Assembly (NCBI GenBank): GCA_021232515.1
Contig: JAJPOQ010000053.1
Span: 1-64,000 of the forward strand
DNA: 64,000 nt
Reading direction: 5' to 3'
DNA from: Lentisphaeraceae bacterium
Lineage (GTDB): Bacteria > Verrucomicrobiota > Lentisphaeria > Lentisphaerales > Lentisphaeraceae
Positions within the stretch are counted from its first letter, which is position 1; every line of letters starts with the position of its first letter. Positions 42,256-50,755 of this stretch are shown in pieces. A program made the translations under genes and the position numbers. Under the pieces are notes generated by a model. That model ran no database searches. It had not been told where the DNA came from and saw only the letters and a list, made by a program, of their open reading frames with translations.

Positions 42256-44798
42256 TGAAGAAACGAGGCTCAATTAAGAATAAGCTGATCTCCGCAAATC
42301 TAATGACGGTGATTATAGCTTTCATAATCGTCGGGATCATAGTTGTTCTTAACTTGAACAGCCTCTCTTCTACCTTCATGAATATGAGTGAGGAGCGTTC
42401 AAACGAAGTAAGTGAAAACTTAAAAGTTAGTTCTGAACAAAATATTCAAAAGATTCAAAAGTTCTTTGAGAAATCCCTTTATGATAAAGGCCGAATCTTA
42501 CTTGAAAGAGATAGTTTAGTTCTTAAACCATTGTTTTTAGATAACTCATTTAACGGAGTTAGAAATCTATTAACAAACTTGTACAAACTGGATGATGAAA
42601 TACTCAGCTTAAGCTTCTTCACTGTTGAAGGTGAAGATGAAGTTAAAGCTTGGGCTTTTTTGAATCGCCAGTATATAAGTGGCTTAGGCCTAAAAACTGT
42701 CTATGACGTTGAAAAAGGAGTCTGGAACTCTGACTTCGACGGTAAAAAAGTAAGCCTCAAAGACCTTAACGTTAAAGAGATCATTAATAACGGCAAAAAA
42801 GAAGTTAAACTTATCGACTACAACCTGACAACAGCGGATGGCACGAGTAAGCAAGTTAAAGCTTATCAATGTACAGTTCCTATTTTCGAAGGTGAAGATG
42901 ATGAGTTTAAAGAGTTTCGTGAAGATGGGGAGCCTGTTGGTTTTCTCAGATATGTTCTTACATTAGAAAAAATGCAAGAAGCTGTCTTATCTGAAAAAGC
43001 TCTTCTAGAAGCTAACCAGAAAAAACAAGAAGAGGCAAATGTCACTGCGGCAAAACAAACAAGCAAAGCTGGTGAAGAAAGCTTAACTAAAAGTTTAACT
43101 AACCTAGCCCTTGGAGCTGTTGTAGTTCTTGTTCTTTCATTCTTCTTAGCTGTTATCGTCGGTAACAAAGTAAGTAATCCAATTCTCGAACTTAAAGCCA
43201 GTGCACAAGTTATTTCACAGGGTGACTACTCACAACCAGTAACGGTTGAGAGCAATGACGAAATCGGTGTTCTAAGTCACAACTTTGAAGAAATGCGATG
43301 CCAGGTTAAAGAGTTCACGGAAAACCTACAAGAATTAGTCGACGAAAAAACCAAAGAGATCTCAGATATCTTAAATTCAATTGAACAAGGTATCTTTACA
43401 GTTAACAAAGATCTTAGCATAAACGAACAGCACTCAAGTAAAGCTGAAGACATTTATGGTATCACTGAGTTTGCGAGCAGTAATCTGAAAGACATGTTCA
43501 AAATCAGCGACCAGAAAGTCGAGCAGTTCCAAACTTGGATCACCCTTATAAGTAATCCTAAGAAACTTAAGCGTTGGAAAAAATATGCTGAACTTGCTCC
43601 TGTAAGTGAACTTGTCCAAGAGAAAGATGGAGAAGAAAGGATTATTCAAGTTGATTACAGACCTATAACTACCGCAGACGGTGAACTAAGTAAGCTTATG
43701 GTACTTAGTAGAGATGTAACTGAAGAAAGAAAAGTCAAAGCTGCTTTAGAGAAAACAAAACGCGAACAGCAACTTACACTTCAACGTGTTATTGGTCTTA
43801 TTAACAATGACCAAGAAAGTCTCAAAACATTCTTTGAAGGCTATGAACACGCAATCGAAAGTTTAAAGAAAGTTGACTATAGCAATTTCCCTAAAGAACA
43901 AATTGATGAACTCTTTAGAGAAGTTCACACTGTAAAAGGTAATGGTGGATCATTTGGCTTCAACGAAGTATCTAGAGCTGCTGGATTTGCAGAAGATTTC
44001 TTAGAAGATGCTAAATCAATCGACGAATTCACAGATGAACATAAAGATACATTAACAAATGCTTTAAAACTGATGGAAGAAGAACTCGAAGGCATAAATG
44101 CCATGAAAGCCAAACTATTCTCCGGAGAGGAAGATAGTATGTCAATCAGTAGAGTTCAGTTCCAAGAGTTACTTACCTCTGTACAAGATGGTATGCTAAC
44201 AGATGTTAAAGATATAGCGAAGAAACTATTCTCTCTGGATCTAAATCCGTTTGACTCCTTCTGCCGCAAGTATGCAAACATCGTTACATCTTACAGAGAA
44301 AGCTACGGAAAAGATGTTAAAGACCTTAACATCATAAATCCAACCGAAATGATTCATAGAGATACTATGAAGAAGTTCGACATGGCTGCAGTCCACTTAG
44401 TTAGAAACTCTCTTGACCATGGCTTAGAAAGCAATGATGAACGAGATGCTTCAGGCAAAGGTTCAGGTACTGTAAGTATGGAACTCCAAGTCTCAGACGA
44501 CTCTGTCAAAATGATCGTAGGAGATGATGGTAAAGGTATTAATGGAGAGATAATCGCATCTAAGGCTGTAGAGAAAGGTCTCATAACAGACGAAGAGAAG
44601 AGTAAACTCTCTGACCAAGAGAAAATTGAATTGATTTTCCATCCTGGTTTCAGCACAAATGACGAGGTGACAGATGTCAGTGGTCGCGGTGTTGGTATGG
44701 ATGCGGTAAAATCATCAATAGAAGAACTAAATGGTAAAGTTGAAATAGAAACAGAGCTCGGTAAAGGCACTAAGATGATTTTAACACTTCCTGTTTAA
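42255..44798 (+). CDS. Membrane CheA-like sensor kinase: periplasmic sensor, HAMP, PAS, HPt, ATPase
   Basis: 847 residues. Membrane spans at about 16-35 and 284-303 bracket a periplasmic domain of about 245 residues with coiled-coil ends. HAMP (304-356; NPILELKASAQVISQGDYSQ) and PAS-like domain (about 365-490, ending LMVLSRDVTEERKVK) follow. The HPt domain has His558 (HTVKGNGGSFGF). The CheA-type ATPase has N718 (LVRNSLDHGLE), DDGKG (757-761) and SGRGVGMD (809-816). No CheW-like domain and no receiver. Its ATPase resembles that of the upstream soluble kinase, including the IELIFHPGFST block. The periplasmic domain probably senses the binding proteins encoded just upstream. Confidence 0.9.
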   Translation: MKKRGSIKNKLISANLMTVIIAFIIVGIIVVLNLNSLSSTFMNMSEERSNEVSENLKVSSEQNIQKIQKFFEKSLYDKGRILLERDSLVLKPLFLDNSFNGVRNLLTNLYKLDDEILSLSFFTVEGEDEVKAWAFLNRQYISGLGLKTVYDVEKGVWNSDFDGKKVSLKDLNVKEIINNGKKEVKLIDYNLTTADGTSKQVKAYQCTVPIFEGEDDEFKEFREDGEPVGFLRYVLTLEKMQEAVLSEKALLEANQKKQEEANVTAAKQTSKAGEESLTKSLTNLALGAVVVLVLSFFLAVIVGNKVSNPILELKASAQVISQGDYSQPVTVESNDEIGVLSHNFEEMRCQVKEFTENLQELVDEKTKEISDILNSIEQGIFTVNKDLSINEQHSSKAEDIYGITEFASSNLKDMFKISDQKVEQFQTWITLISNPKKLKRWKKYAELAPVSELVQEKDGEERIIQVDYRPITTADGELSKLMVLSRDVTEERKVKAALEKTKREQQLTLQRVIGLINNDQESLKTFFEGYEHAIESLKKVDYSNFPKEQIDELFREVHTVKGNGGSFGFNEVSRAAGFAEDFLEDAKSIDEFTDEHKDTLTNALKLMEEELEGINAMKAKLFSGEEDSMSISRVQFQELLTSVQDGMLTDVKDIAKKLFSLDLNPFDSFCRKYANIVTSYRESYGKDVKDLNIINPTEMIHRDTMKKFDMAAVHLVRNSLDHGLESNDERDASGKGSGTVSMELQVSDDSVKMIVGDDGKGINGEIIASKAVEKGLITDEEKSKLSDQEKIELIFHPGFSTNDEVTDVSGRGVGMDAVKSSIEELNGKVEIETELGKGTKMILTLPV

Positions 44799-44820
44799 GT
44801 TCAAACTCCAAGCTTGAAAT

Positions 44821-44856
44821 AAAAAGGCCACACGATTAACCGTGTGGCCTTTTTTA
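44821..44856 (+). terminator. Rho-independent terminator ending the CheA-like operon
   Basis: 13-bp stem AAAAGGCCACACG/CGTGTGGCCTTTT with a 6-base loop and a T-run, 24 bases after the kinase stop. Confidence 0.95.
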
Positions 44857-44952
44857 TGTTTAAGTATTCAAAACTCATAAAAAGCTAATCGACTCAAGAC
44901 AAGTGAACTACTTAGAGCCACTCTGGAAGTTTAGGTCCAAGTAAAACTAAAT

Positions 44953-46354
44953 TCATCTTTTAGAAATAAACTCTAAAAAATCATTTAGGTGAAATGGTTT
45001 ACTCAGCATTTCTTGCTCTACAAGCTGGACATTATTTGAACCTGAAACATAAACTATTTTCTTGGAATCAATTAACTTTCGAACCTCTTCATAAACAGTA
45101 TCTGCAGCTATATCCGCTAACATTAAATCAAGAACTACCAAGTCAATTGATGAATGTGCATGAAGAATAAACTCAAGAGCGTCTTTACCCGAGTGAAAAG
45201 CTTTAACTTTTGCACCAAACTCCTTAAGAGATGAGTAAATATAGTTTAGAGTATTTTGCCATCATCAACTACAACGATGTTCTTACCTTCGAAACTGAAA
45301 TTGCGAACTTCTTGCTCTTTAGTGGCTATTCCCGACTTTGTACTCAAAGGGAGATATATAATAAACTCTGTAACTTTACCGAGTTCACTTGCGGCATCTA
45401 TACACCCTGAATGCTCTTTAATTGTCATTAAAGCGTTTGATAAGCCAAGGCCTGTGCCTATATCGTTTTTCTCTGCATAGAATAGTTCAAAGATCTTTGA
45501 AAGTGTATGTGAATCCATGCCACAACCATCATCTACACAAGAAACTTTTACATAATCACCCGGCTGAAAATCAAATAAAGGATTCTCATCACAAAAAAAA
45601 CTAAAGTCTGACAAATAACTTTAATAGCTCCTCGATTCGATCCTAAAGAGTCCCTCGCATTCATAATCAAGTTTAGCAGGCAGTTTTGTAAATCTGATGA
45701 ATTTGCTAGAACTTTTACTTTGCGTTCAGGTATTTTAAAAATCAAATCGGTATGAGGTTCGAGAGTCACGTCACAAATCTGTTTAACATCGGTTAACAAA
45801 TGAGATAGATCTATGACTTTCATCCTAGGAGATCTTGTTCTGGAAAAAACTTTTAATTTTTCACTTATATCAATTCCGACATCGCATATTGAAAGAATAC
45901 TGTCTAGGTGGTGGCCTTCATCTTTCAATTCACCTTTCATAAGCTCTGCATGGCCCCGTAAGGCAGTCATAAGATTATTAAAGTAATGAGAAATACCACT
46001 AGCTAGCCGGCCAACAGTCTCCTTCCGCTAGTTTTAGTTGTTTGTGTAAACGACGTTTTCTTCCCAATCTTTCTTCTAATGAGACTTCAAACGTGTTTCG
46101 ATTTCTTTCTTTAACTCAAGGTTCTTCTTCGTCAATTCCACGAAGTTTTTAGCTATTAGTTTTAAAATTTGAGTATCAAATGGTTTACAGACATAGTCTA
46201 CTGCGCCCGCTGATAGAACTTCGGATATTTGCCCATCTTCAACAACAGCATCAGTCACAAAAATTATCGGCAAGTCGCTAATCGAAAGTCTTGACATAAG
46301 TGGCATATGCTCTAAATCGTCTACAACAAGAAATTTATGTTTTTCGCTGACCAC
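44953..46354 (-). pseudogene. Decayed receiver-histidine kinase-receiver hybrid gene
   Basis: Four frame fragments on the minus strand join into one hybrid kinase. Fragment 1 (46354-46076) is a receiver with an internal loss: FLVVDD jumps straight to MPLMSRLSISDLPIIFVTDA, then VDYVCKPFD. Frames then shift near 46078 and 46022. The next frame holds a H-box, VGRLASGISHYFNNLMTALRG, and the N-box NLIMNARDSLG. It shifts at an eight-A run (45593-45600) into DDGCGMDSHTLSKIFELFYAEK and GTGLGLSNAL (ATPase). A last shift near 45245 leads to a C-terminal receiver (SSIDLVVLDLMLAD, MLSKPFHLNDFLEF). Several independent lesions argue for real decay. Confidence 0.8.
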
Positions 46355-46438
46355 TACACCCTATTTCCCCTACATTAAATAAAACGTTTTTTTCAGGTGA
46401 TCGCAAGTTTAAAGAAAGAATACTCTTCCCCTAACAAC

Positions 46439-46466
46439 TTGAACTAGAATACCTCTTGACTATAGT
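46439..46466 (+). promoter_or_regulatory. Sigma70-type promoter of dapF-cmoA
   Basis: TTGAAC and TATAGT separated by 16 bases, ending 28 bases before the dapF start. Confidence 0.5.
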
Positions 46467-46494
46467 AGCGAAAATTTTTTAACTGAGAGCTTTC

Positions 46495-47328
46495 ATGAGA
46501 CAACTACCATTCACAAAAATGCATGGAACTGGCAACGACTTTATCGTTCTTGATGCGCTTGAACACTCACTACCAGATAGAAGTGAACTTGCAAAACAAA
46601 TGTGTAGTCGACGTTTTGCTGTAGGTGCTGATCAATTCATCATCATCTGCCCTTCTGAAAAAGCTCAGTATCTTATGGAAATTTACAATCCAGATGGTTC
46701 GCAAGTTGAAATGTGTGGGAATGCCCTTCGCGCTGTTGCCCTTTACATACGCCATCGAAAAAATGACCCTTCTGAAACTCTTGCAATTGAAACTGCTGGA
46801 GGCATAACCTATGCCGAATTCGAAGGTGACCAAGTAAAAATCAACATGGGGGCGCCTTCCTTTGCTCCACAAAATATAGGCTTGACAAATAACAGCGAAA
46901 TGATTGGAACTGAATTCAACTTTACAGATGACATTCAAAGAACAATTACTTGTGTATCTATGGGAAACCCTCACTGCGTACAATTTGTCGACTCAACGAA
47001 AAACTGCCCACTTGAGTCTGAAGGCCCAATTATCGAAAATCATTCTTTATTCGCCAATAGAACAAATGTTGAATTTATCGAAATCTTATCCAAAGATGAA
47101 ATAAATATGCGAGTGTGGGAAAGAGGAACCGGCGAAACTCTCGCTTGTGGTTCAGGTGCATGCGGAGCTGTTGCTGCAGCCATAAAAAATAACTTAACAA
47201 ATAGCACTGTTAAAGTTAACCTTCTTGGTGGCATACTTTCAATCACTTGGGACAAAGCTGACAACTGTATATATATGACTGGCCCAGCAACTTTTGTTTT
47301 TGATGGAGTTTGGCAAATAAATGAATAA
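46495..47328 (+). CDS. dapF: Diaminopimelate epimerase
   Basis: 277 residues, normal length. It interconverts LL- and meso-diaminopimelate for lysine and peptidoglycan synthesis. Start block FTKMHGTGNDFIVLDAL. The two catalytic cysteines are in QVEMCGNALRAVALY and LACGSGACGAVAAA. VSMGNPHCVQFV and ERGTGETLACGSG are intact. Its end overlaps cmoA by 8 bases, so the two are co-translated. Confidence 0.96.
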   Translation: MRQLPFTKMHGTGNDFIVLDALEHSLPDRSELAKQMCSRRFAVGADQFIIICPSEKAQYLMEIYNPDGSQVEMCGNALRAVALYIRHRKNDPSETLAIETAGGITYAEFEGDQVKINMGAPSFAPQNIGLTNNSEMIGTEFNFTDDIQRTITCVSMGNPHCVQFVDSTKNCPLESEGPIIENHSLFANRTNVEFIEILSKDEINMRVWERGTGETLACGSGACGAVAAAIKNNLTNSTVKVNLLGGILSITWDKADNCIYMTGPATFVFDGVWQINE

Positions 47329-48046
47329 AGATGAAGTATTTTCAGCAGGAAACTTTACTCCTGGTTCATTTAAATTTAACGATGAAGTCGCCACAGTCTT
47401 CGATGACATGGCAACCAGGTGCATCCCCTACTATCACGAAGTCATCCATCTAACTGCTCAAGCTGCTGCTAAGTTTGTTCCTGACTCTGGTAAGATCTAT
47501 GACCTCGGCTGCTCTACAGGTTCAACGCTCATCTACCTTGCCAAGTACCTCAAAGATACAAAGGTAAATATGACTGGTTATGATCCCGCGCCAGCTATGC
47601 TCACTAAGGCTAGAGAAAAATCGAACGTCTTTACCTACAGCCATGAAATAAACTTTGACGAAGGCGTTTGCCAAACTGCAGATATATCCGATGCAAATAT
47701 GGTCATCATGAACTACACCCTCCAGTTTGTCGATGCGACGAAAAGAAATGACGTTATTAAAAAAATATATGATAACCTGAAGCCCGGCGGAATCTTCATT
47801 CTTAGTGAAAAACTAAGAGAACCAACAGAGGAGTTCGAAAGCTTCAATACTGAGACTTACGAAAACTTTAAGGCTGGAAATGGCTACTCATTTTTAGAAA
47901 TAGCCAATAAACGTCAAGCTTTAGAGAATATACTAGTTCCTCAAAGTACTGAAGATAACGTCTCAATGCTCACTAGAGCTGGATTCTCCAAGGTCGACAT
48001 CCTCTTCAAGTGGCTTAACTTCGCTACTTTCATCGCCATCAAGTAA
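47321..48046 (+). CDS. cmoA: Carboxy-S-adenosyl-L-methionine synthase CmoA
   Basis: 241 residues. FTPGSFKFNDEVATVFDDMATRCIPYYHE is the CmoA N-terminus; SAM motif I is IYDLGCSTGSTLIYLA. NYTLQFVD and GFSKVDILFKWLNFATFIAIK at the end are also family-specific. CmoA makes carboxy-SAM from SAM and prephenate for tRNA wobble-uridine modification by CmoB, which is not in this window. The last 84 bases are antisense to the 3' end of ftsW. It follows dapF with an overlap. Confidence 0.93.
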   Translation: MNKDEVFSAGNFTPGSFKFNDEVATVFDDMATRCIPYYHEVIHLTAQAAAKFVPDSGKIYDLGCSTGSTLIYLAKYLKDTKVNMTGYDPAPAMLTKAREKSNVFTYSHEINFDEGVCQTADISDANMVIMNYTLQFVDATKRNDVIKKIYDNLKPGGIFILSEKLREPTEEFESFNTETYENFKAGNGYSFLEIANKRQALENILVPQSTEDNVSMLTRAGFSKVDILFKWLNFATFIAIK

Positions 48047-49150
48047 CTCCAAGTCTTTCTTCTCGCTCGCAATAATTGACTTACAAAGGCCAACTATTAT
48101 AAAAGAAGATAAGAGTGAACTACCGCCATAACTAATAAACGGTAGAGTAATTCCCGTTGGAGGTAAGATCTGCACATTTACGCTTATGTGGATAAATGCT
48201 TGGATACTCAAACAAAACACCAGAGCAAATAAAGAGTAGCCATACAAGTCATTTGACATCTTCTGACATTTTCGAAATGCCAGTAATAACGCTCCTGCAA
48301 AAATCACAATAAGTAAAAAGCCTCCGACAAAACCAAGAGCTTCACAAAACGATGCAAAAATAGAATCATTGTGTGTTAGTGGCAAGTACCCCTGAGACCA
48401 CAGTCCTTTCCCAAATGAACGGCCCCAAAAACCACCACTCGCTATTGTCCTCTCTAACTGCAATAAGTGAAAACCCGCGCCATGTGCATGCTCTTCCGGA
48501 GACCAAAAACCAATCAAACGTCTATATACATAAGGGTAACGATAAAGCACGTAAATCAATACTGGTAAAAGTCCGGCGGCTGTCCAACCTAGGTATTTTG
48601 TCTTACCTCCATGAGTCCAATAAACCGCCGCAAAGCATAGAGTAAAAATGAATAAGGTCCCAAAGTCTGGCTGCATAGCCAACAATACGAGAACCGGTAA
48701 CGAAGCCAAACCTAACTTTAAGTACCTCTTAAACTCGACCGTTTCTTCATCAACTAGGTATCGATAGTACCAGCATATAAAGAGACAGAAAAACGGTTTA
48801 CAAAACTCACTTGGTTGAATACTAAAGTAATCTGTATGAAACCACCCTCGCATATGATTAACTGGCTGCCCCCAAAAGATCACTGCGATAAGAGTGAATA
48901 TACCAAAACCATAAAGCCACGGGATTAGCTCAAAAAATCTTTTAATGTGAATCTTACTTATGATTAATGCGACTAAAACGCCGCCGATCAACCAAGTGAT
49001 TTGCTTTGTGCTATAATCTTCTGGATTTGGGAAGTTTACACTCGCATTGTAGATCGCTAAACATCCCCACAAACTTAAAAGTATGGCACTTAGAAGAATT
49101 GGACAAAAAGACCTCAAGGCATACTTCAAGAATCTTACTAACTGAATCAT
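47963..49150 (-). CDS. ftsW: Peptidoglycan polymerase/lipid II handling protein FtsW (SEDS family)
   Basis: About 395 residues, ten membrane spans. SEDS hallmarks: RGWFHTDYFSIQPSEFCKPF, MQPDFGTLFIF, the extracellular loop with FGKGLWSQGYLPLTHNDSIFASFCEALGF, and LPPTGITLPFISYGGSSLL. I chose ATG 49150: AGGAG is five bases before it and it forms ATGA with the upstream stop; a GTG at 49156 lies within that ribosome site. RodA is a possible alternative, but position after an ftsI-like gene and mraZ favours FtsW. The acidic C-terminal tail of about 28 residues is antisense to cmoA. Confidence 0.88.
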   Translation of the reverse strand: MIQLVRFLKYALRSFCPILLSAILLSLWGCLAIYNASVNFPNPEDYSTKQITWLIGGVLVALIISKIHIKRFFELIPWLYGFGIFTLIAVIFWGQPVNHMRGWFHTDYFSIQPSEFCKPFFCLFICWYYRYLVDEETVEFKRYLKLGLASLPVLVLLAMQPDFGTLFIFTLCFAAVYWTHGGKTKYLGWTAAGLLPVLIYVLYRYPYVYRRLIGFWSPEEHAHGAGFHLLQLERTIASGGFWGRSFGKGLWSQGYLPLTHNDSIFASFCEALGFVGGFLLIVIFAGALLLAFRKCQKMSNDLYGYSLFALVFCLSIQAFIHISVNVQILPPTGITLPFISYGGSSLLSSFIIVGLCKSIIASEKKDLELLDGDESSEVKPLEEDVDLGESSSSEH

Positions 49151-49836
49151 GGCCACTCCTTTTCAGTTAGAAAAACATCTTTCCCAGAAATAAGCTTTTG
49201 AATTTCACTAAAGGTTTCGGGAATCAGCTTCCCCCTTTTATCTACCATTGCTTCATAAATCAAATCTTGTCCCTTTAAGGAAGCATCATATTTTTCTTCA
49301 AAACCAGATACTCCAACAAACTGGCCATCAACTTTGCGGACTTGACCTATCTTGCTTTTATACTTTTTGGTAAGAACCTTTCTTTCAAAAGACATCTTTA
49401 TAAATAGTATAGGATTGACCCCGAAAACCTGTGAGAACTTTTTTACATCCTCTAAAGACATACTTTCTTTTAGAATAATATCTTTATTGTCCTTCGTGCG
49501 CCCTACCTTGATCATTATGTCTCGACGCTTAAAACCCATTTCTTTTGCAAGAATGGACAAAAAGCCTGACAATTGGTGCGATTGAACACGATGACTTAGA
49601 ATAAGACTGGATTTTCGAATCGATTCGACCAAAACCTGACCATCGGCAGACAGAATTCGGCCACGCATTGCTCTGAGAGTGCGACGTTCAACACCTTCAC
49701 TCTCCATTTTATCTAAGGATGTTTCTCTGTTGATAATCGAGAAATAAAAAAGGCGAACAGCTAAAACTGTCGCCCATAAGATTGCTATAGTGGTGATGAT
49801 GCGGAAGCGCTTTAACTGTGCTTCACCCTTGGTCAT
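49147..49836 (-). CDS. FtsI-like protein with only the membrane and dimerisation domains
   Basis: About 229 residues. One membrane span (about 12-30) and then the class B penicillin-binding-protein pedestal: RRTLRAMRGRILSADGQVLVES (R-G-x-I-x-D-x-x-G pattern) and FVGVSGFEEKYDASLKGQD (the G-L-E-x-x-Y-x-x-L-G equivalent). The protein stops at GKDVFLTEKEWP, just where the catalytic transpeptidase domain should begin (usually LTID). SxxK, SxN and KTG motifs are absent. The frame ends cleanly in ATGA overlap with ftsW and TGATG overlap with the ftsL-like gene, so this does not look like a recent frameshift. Confidence 0.8.
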   Translation of the reverse strand: MTKGEAQLKRFRIITTIAILWATVLAVRLFYFSIINRETSLDKMESEGVERRTLRAMRGRILSADGQVLVESIRKSSLILSHRVQSHQLSGFLSILAKEMGFKRRDIMIKVGRTKDNKDIILKESMSLEDVKKFSQVFGVNPILFIKMSFERKVLTKKYKSKIGQVRKVDGQFVGVSGFEEKYDASLKGQDLIYEAMVDKRGKLIPETFSEIQKLISGKDVFLTEKEWP

Positions 49837-50087
49837 CAACGAAGCTCTTCAGCACAAACTCTTAAAAAGTTTAAAGGATCACTCAGGTGAGCACCTTCTT
49901 GAAAAGAACCTGACTTTATTTCTTCACAGATAGCCATATTAACAACTGTAGCTTTCGCTCTAGCAGCCTTTTCATAGTCGTCTTTTTTATCTGCTTCTTG
50001 GTGGACTTGATAACCACCATATAAAATTGTTGCTGACATCAATAGTGCCACCAACACAAAAAATTTATTTAAAAACCGCTCTTTCAC
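49836..50087 (-). CDS. FtsL-like small bitopic division protein (by position)
   Basis: 83 residues with one membrane span (about 8-25) and a short periplasmic part. Sequence similarity to FtsL cannot be judged by eye, as FtsL diverges strongly. The call rests on size, topology and its place between mraZ and the ftsI-like gene. The usual heptad leucine pattern is weak, and two cysteines are present in the periplasmic part. GTG start overlapping the mraZ stop (GTGA). Confidence 0.6.
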   Translation of the reverse strand: MKERFLNKFFVLVALLMSATILYGGYQVHQEADKKDDYEKAARAKATVVNMAICEEIKSGSFQEGAHLSDPLNFLRVCAEELR

Positions 50088-50566
50088 AACTCATCTCTCA
50101 ACTGTAAATCTGCATTCATCTCTAACTCGCCTTTCTCCAAACTGTGGTTTTGCATGAAAGACATCTCTTGCTGCCACTTCTCAGAGCTCCAAACCTCTAT
50201 TCCAAACTCGGAGCCGACCAGTACAACCTCTTTTCCTGCCTCTATCCCACACATTTCTCTAAACATCTGAGGCAAAGTAATTCTTCCTTGGTTCGATAAA
50301 TTCTCTTTTGAAGTCATCGCTCCCATCATTCTCATACGTCTTCTTGCTAAAACACTACCAGTAAATTGTTGCTGAATAGCTTTTAAGTCTGGCTTTATCT
50401 TTTCCCACTCAGCCATGGGGTAAATGCCGATTCCTCCCTCAGGCAAGCAATAAAGCACCACTGCCGATGAACCATATCCACCGAAACTCTGCTGTAACCG
50501 CGAGCCAAGTTTTAGCCTGCCGTTTGCATCGAGTTGAGTTTTTTCTAACCCACAGAATTGCAACAT
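50084..50566 (-). CDS. mraZ: Division/cell-wall cluster regulator MraZ
   Basis: 160 residues. Two AbrB-like half-domains carry the MraZ repeats: DANGRLKLGSRLQQSFGG and SNQGRITLPQMFREMCG, each with the D/N-x-x-G-R-(L/I)-x-(L)-P pattern. MraZ is a DNA-binding repressor of its own operon in E. coli. The gene that usually follows, rsmH (mraW), is missing here; the ftsL-like gene overlaps directly. Three to four MraZ-box-like repeats overlie its promoter. A palindrome AAGGATCCTT lies between promoter and start and contains the only Shine-Dalgarno-like sequence. Confidence 0.88.
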   Translation of the reverse strand: MLQFCGLEKTQLDANGRLKLGSRLQQSFGGYGSSAVVLYCLPEGGIGIYPMAEWEKIKPDLKAIQQQFTGSVLARRRMRMMGAMTSKENLSNQGRITLPQMFREMCGIEAGKEVVLVGSEFGIEVWSSEKWQQEMSFMQNHSLEKGELEMNADLQLRDEL

Positions 50567-50596
50567 TTTGAAAAGGATCCTTAAAAGCTTTAGACT

Positions 50597-50625
50597 ATCT
50601 TACAATCCATATCTGACCATTTCAA
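50597..50625 (-). promoter_or_regulatory. Promoter of the mraZ division cluster
   Basis: On the minus strand TTGAAA and TAAGAT are 17 bases apart, placing transcription start about 20-25 bases before the mraZ ATG. Confidence 0.5.
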
Positions 50626-50650
50626 TCTACTATAGACCATACTAGACCAT
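50606..50650 (-). promoter_or_regulatory. MraZ-box-like repeats (10-bp periodic ATGGT)
   Basis: On the minus strand ATGGTC occurs at 50645-50650, 50635-50640 and 50615-50620, and ATGGA at 50606-50610. All fall on a strict 10-bp period with one position skipped. This matches the known MraZ operator style (TGGGN or TGGKN direct repeats, 10-bp period) and overlaps the promoter spacer and -35 region. Confidence 0.65.
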
Positions 50651-50755
50651 TTATTGACAATTTTTATGACATTTCTTTGAGTCCAAAAACTATTTTCAAT
50701 TCTTTGTCTAAATCACTGGAACTCCAAAGAGATTCACATTTTCAGCTTCCCGACT

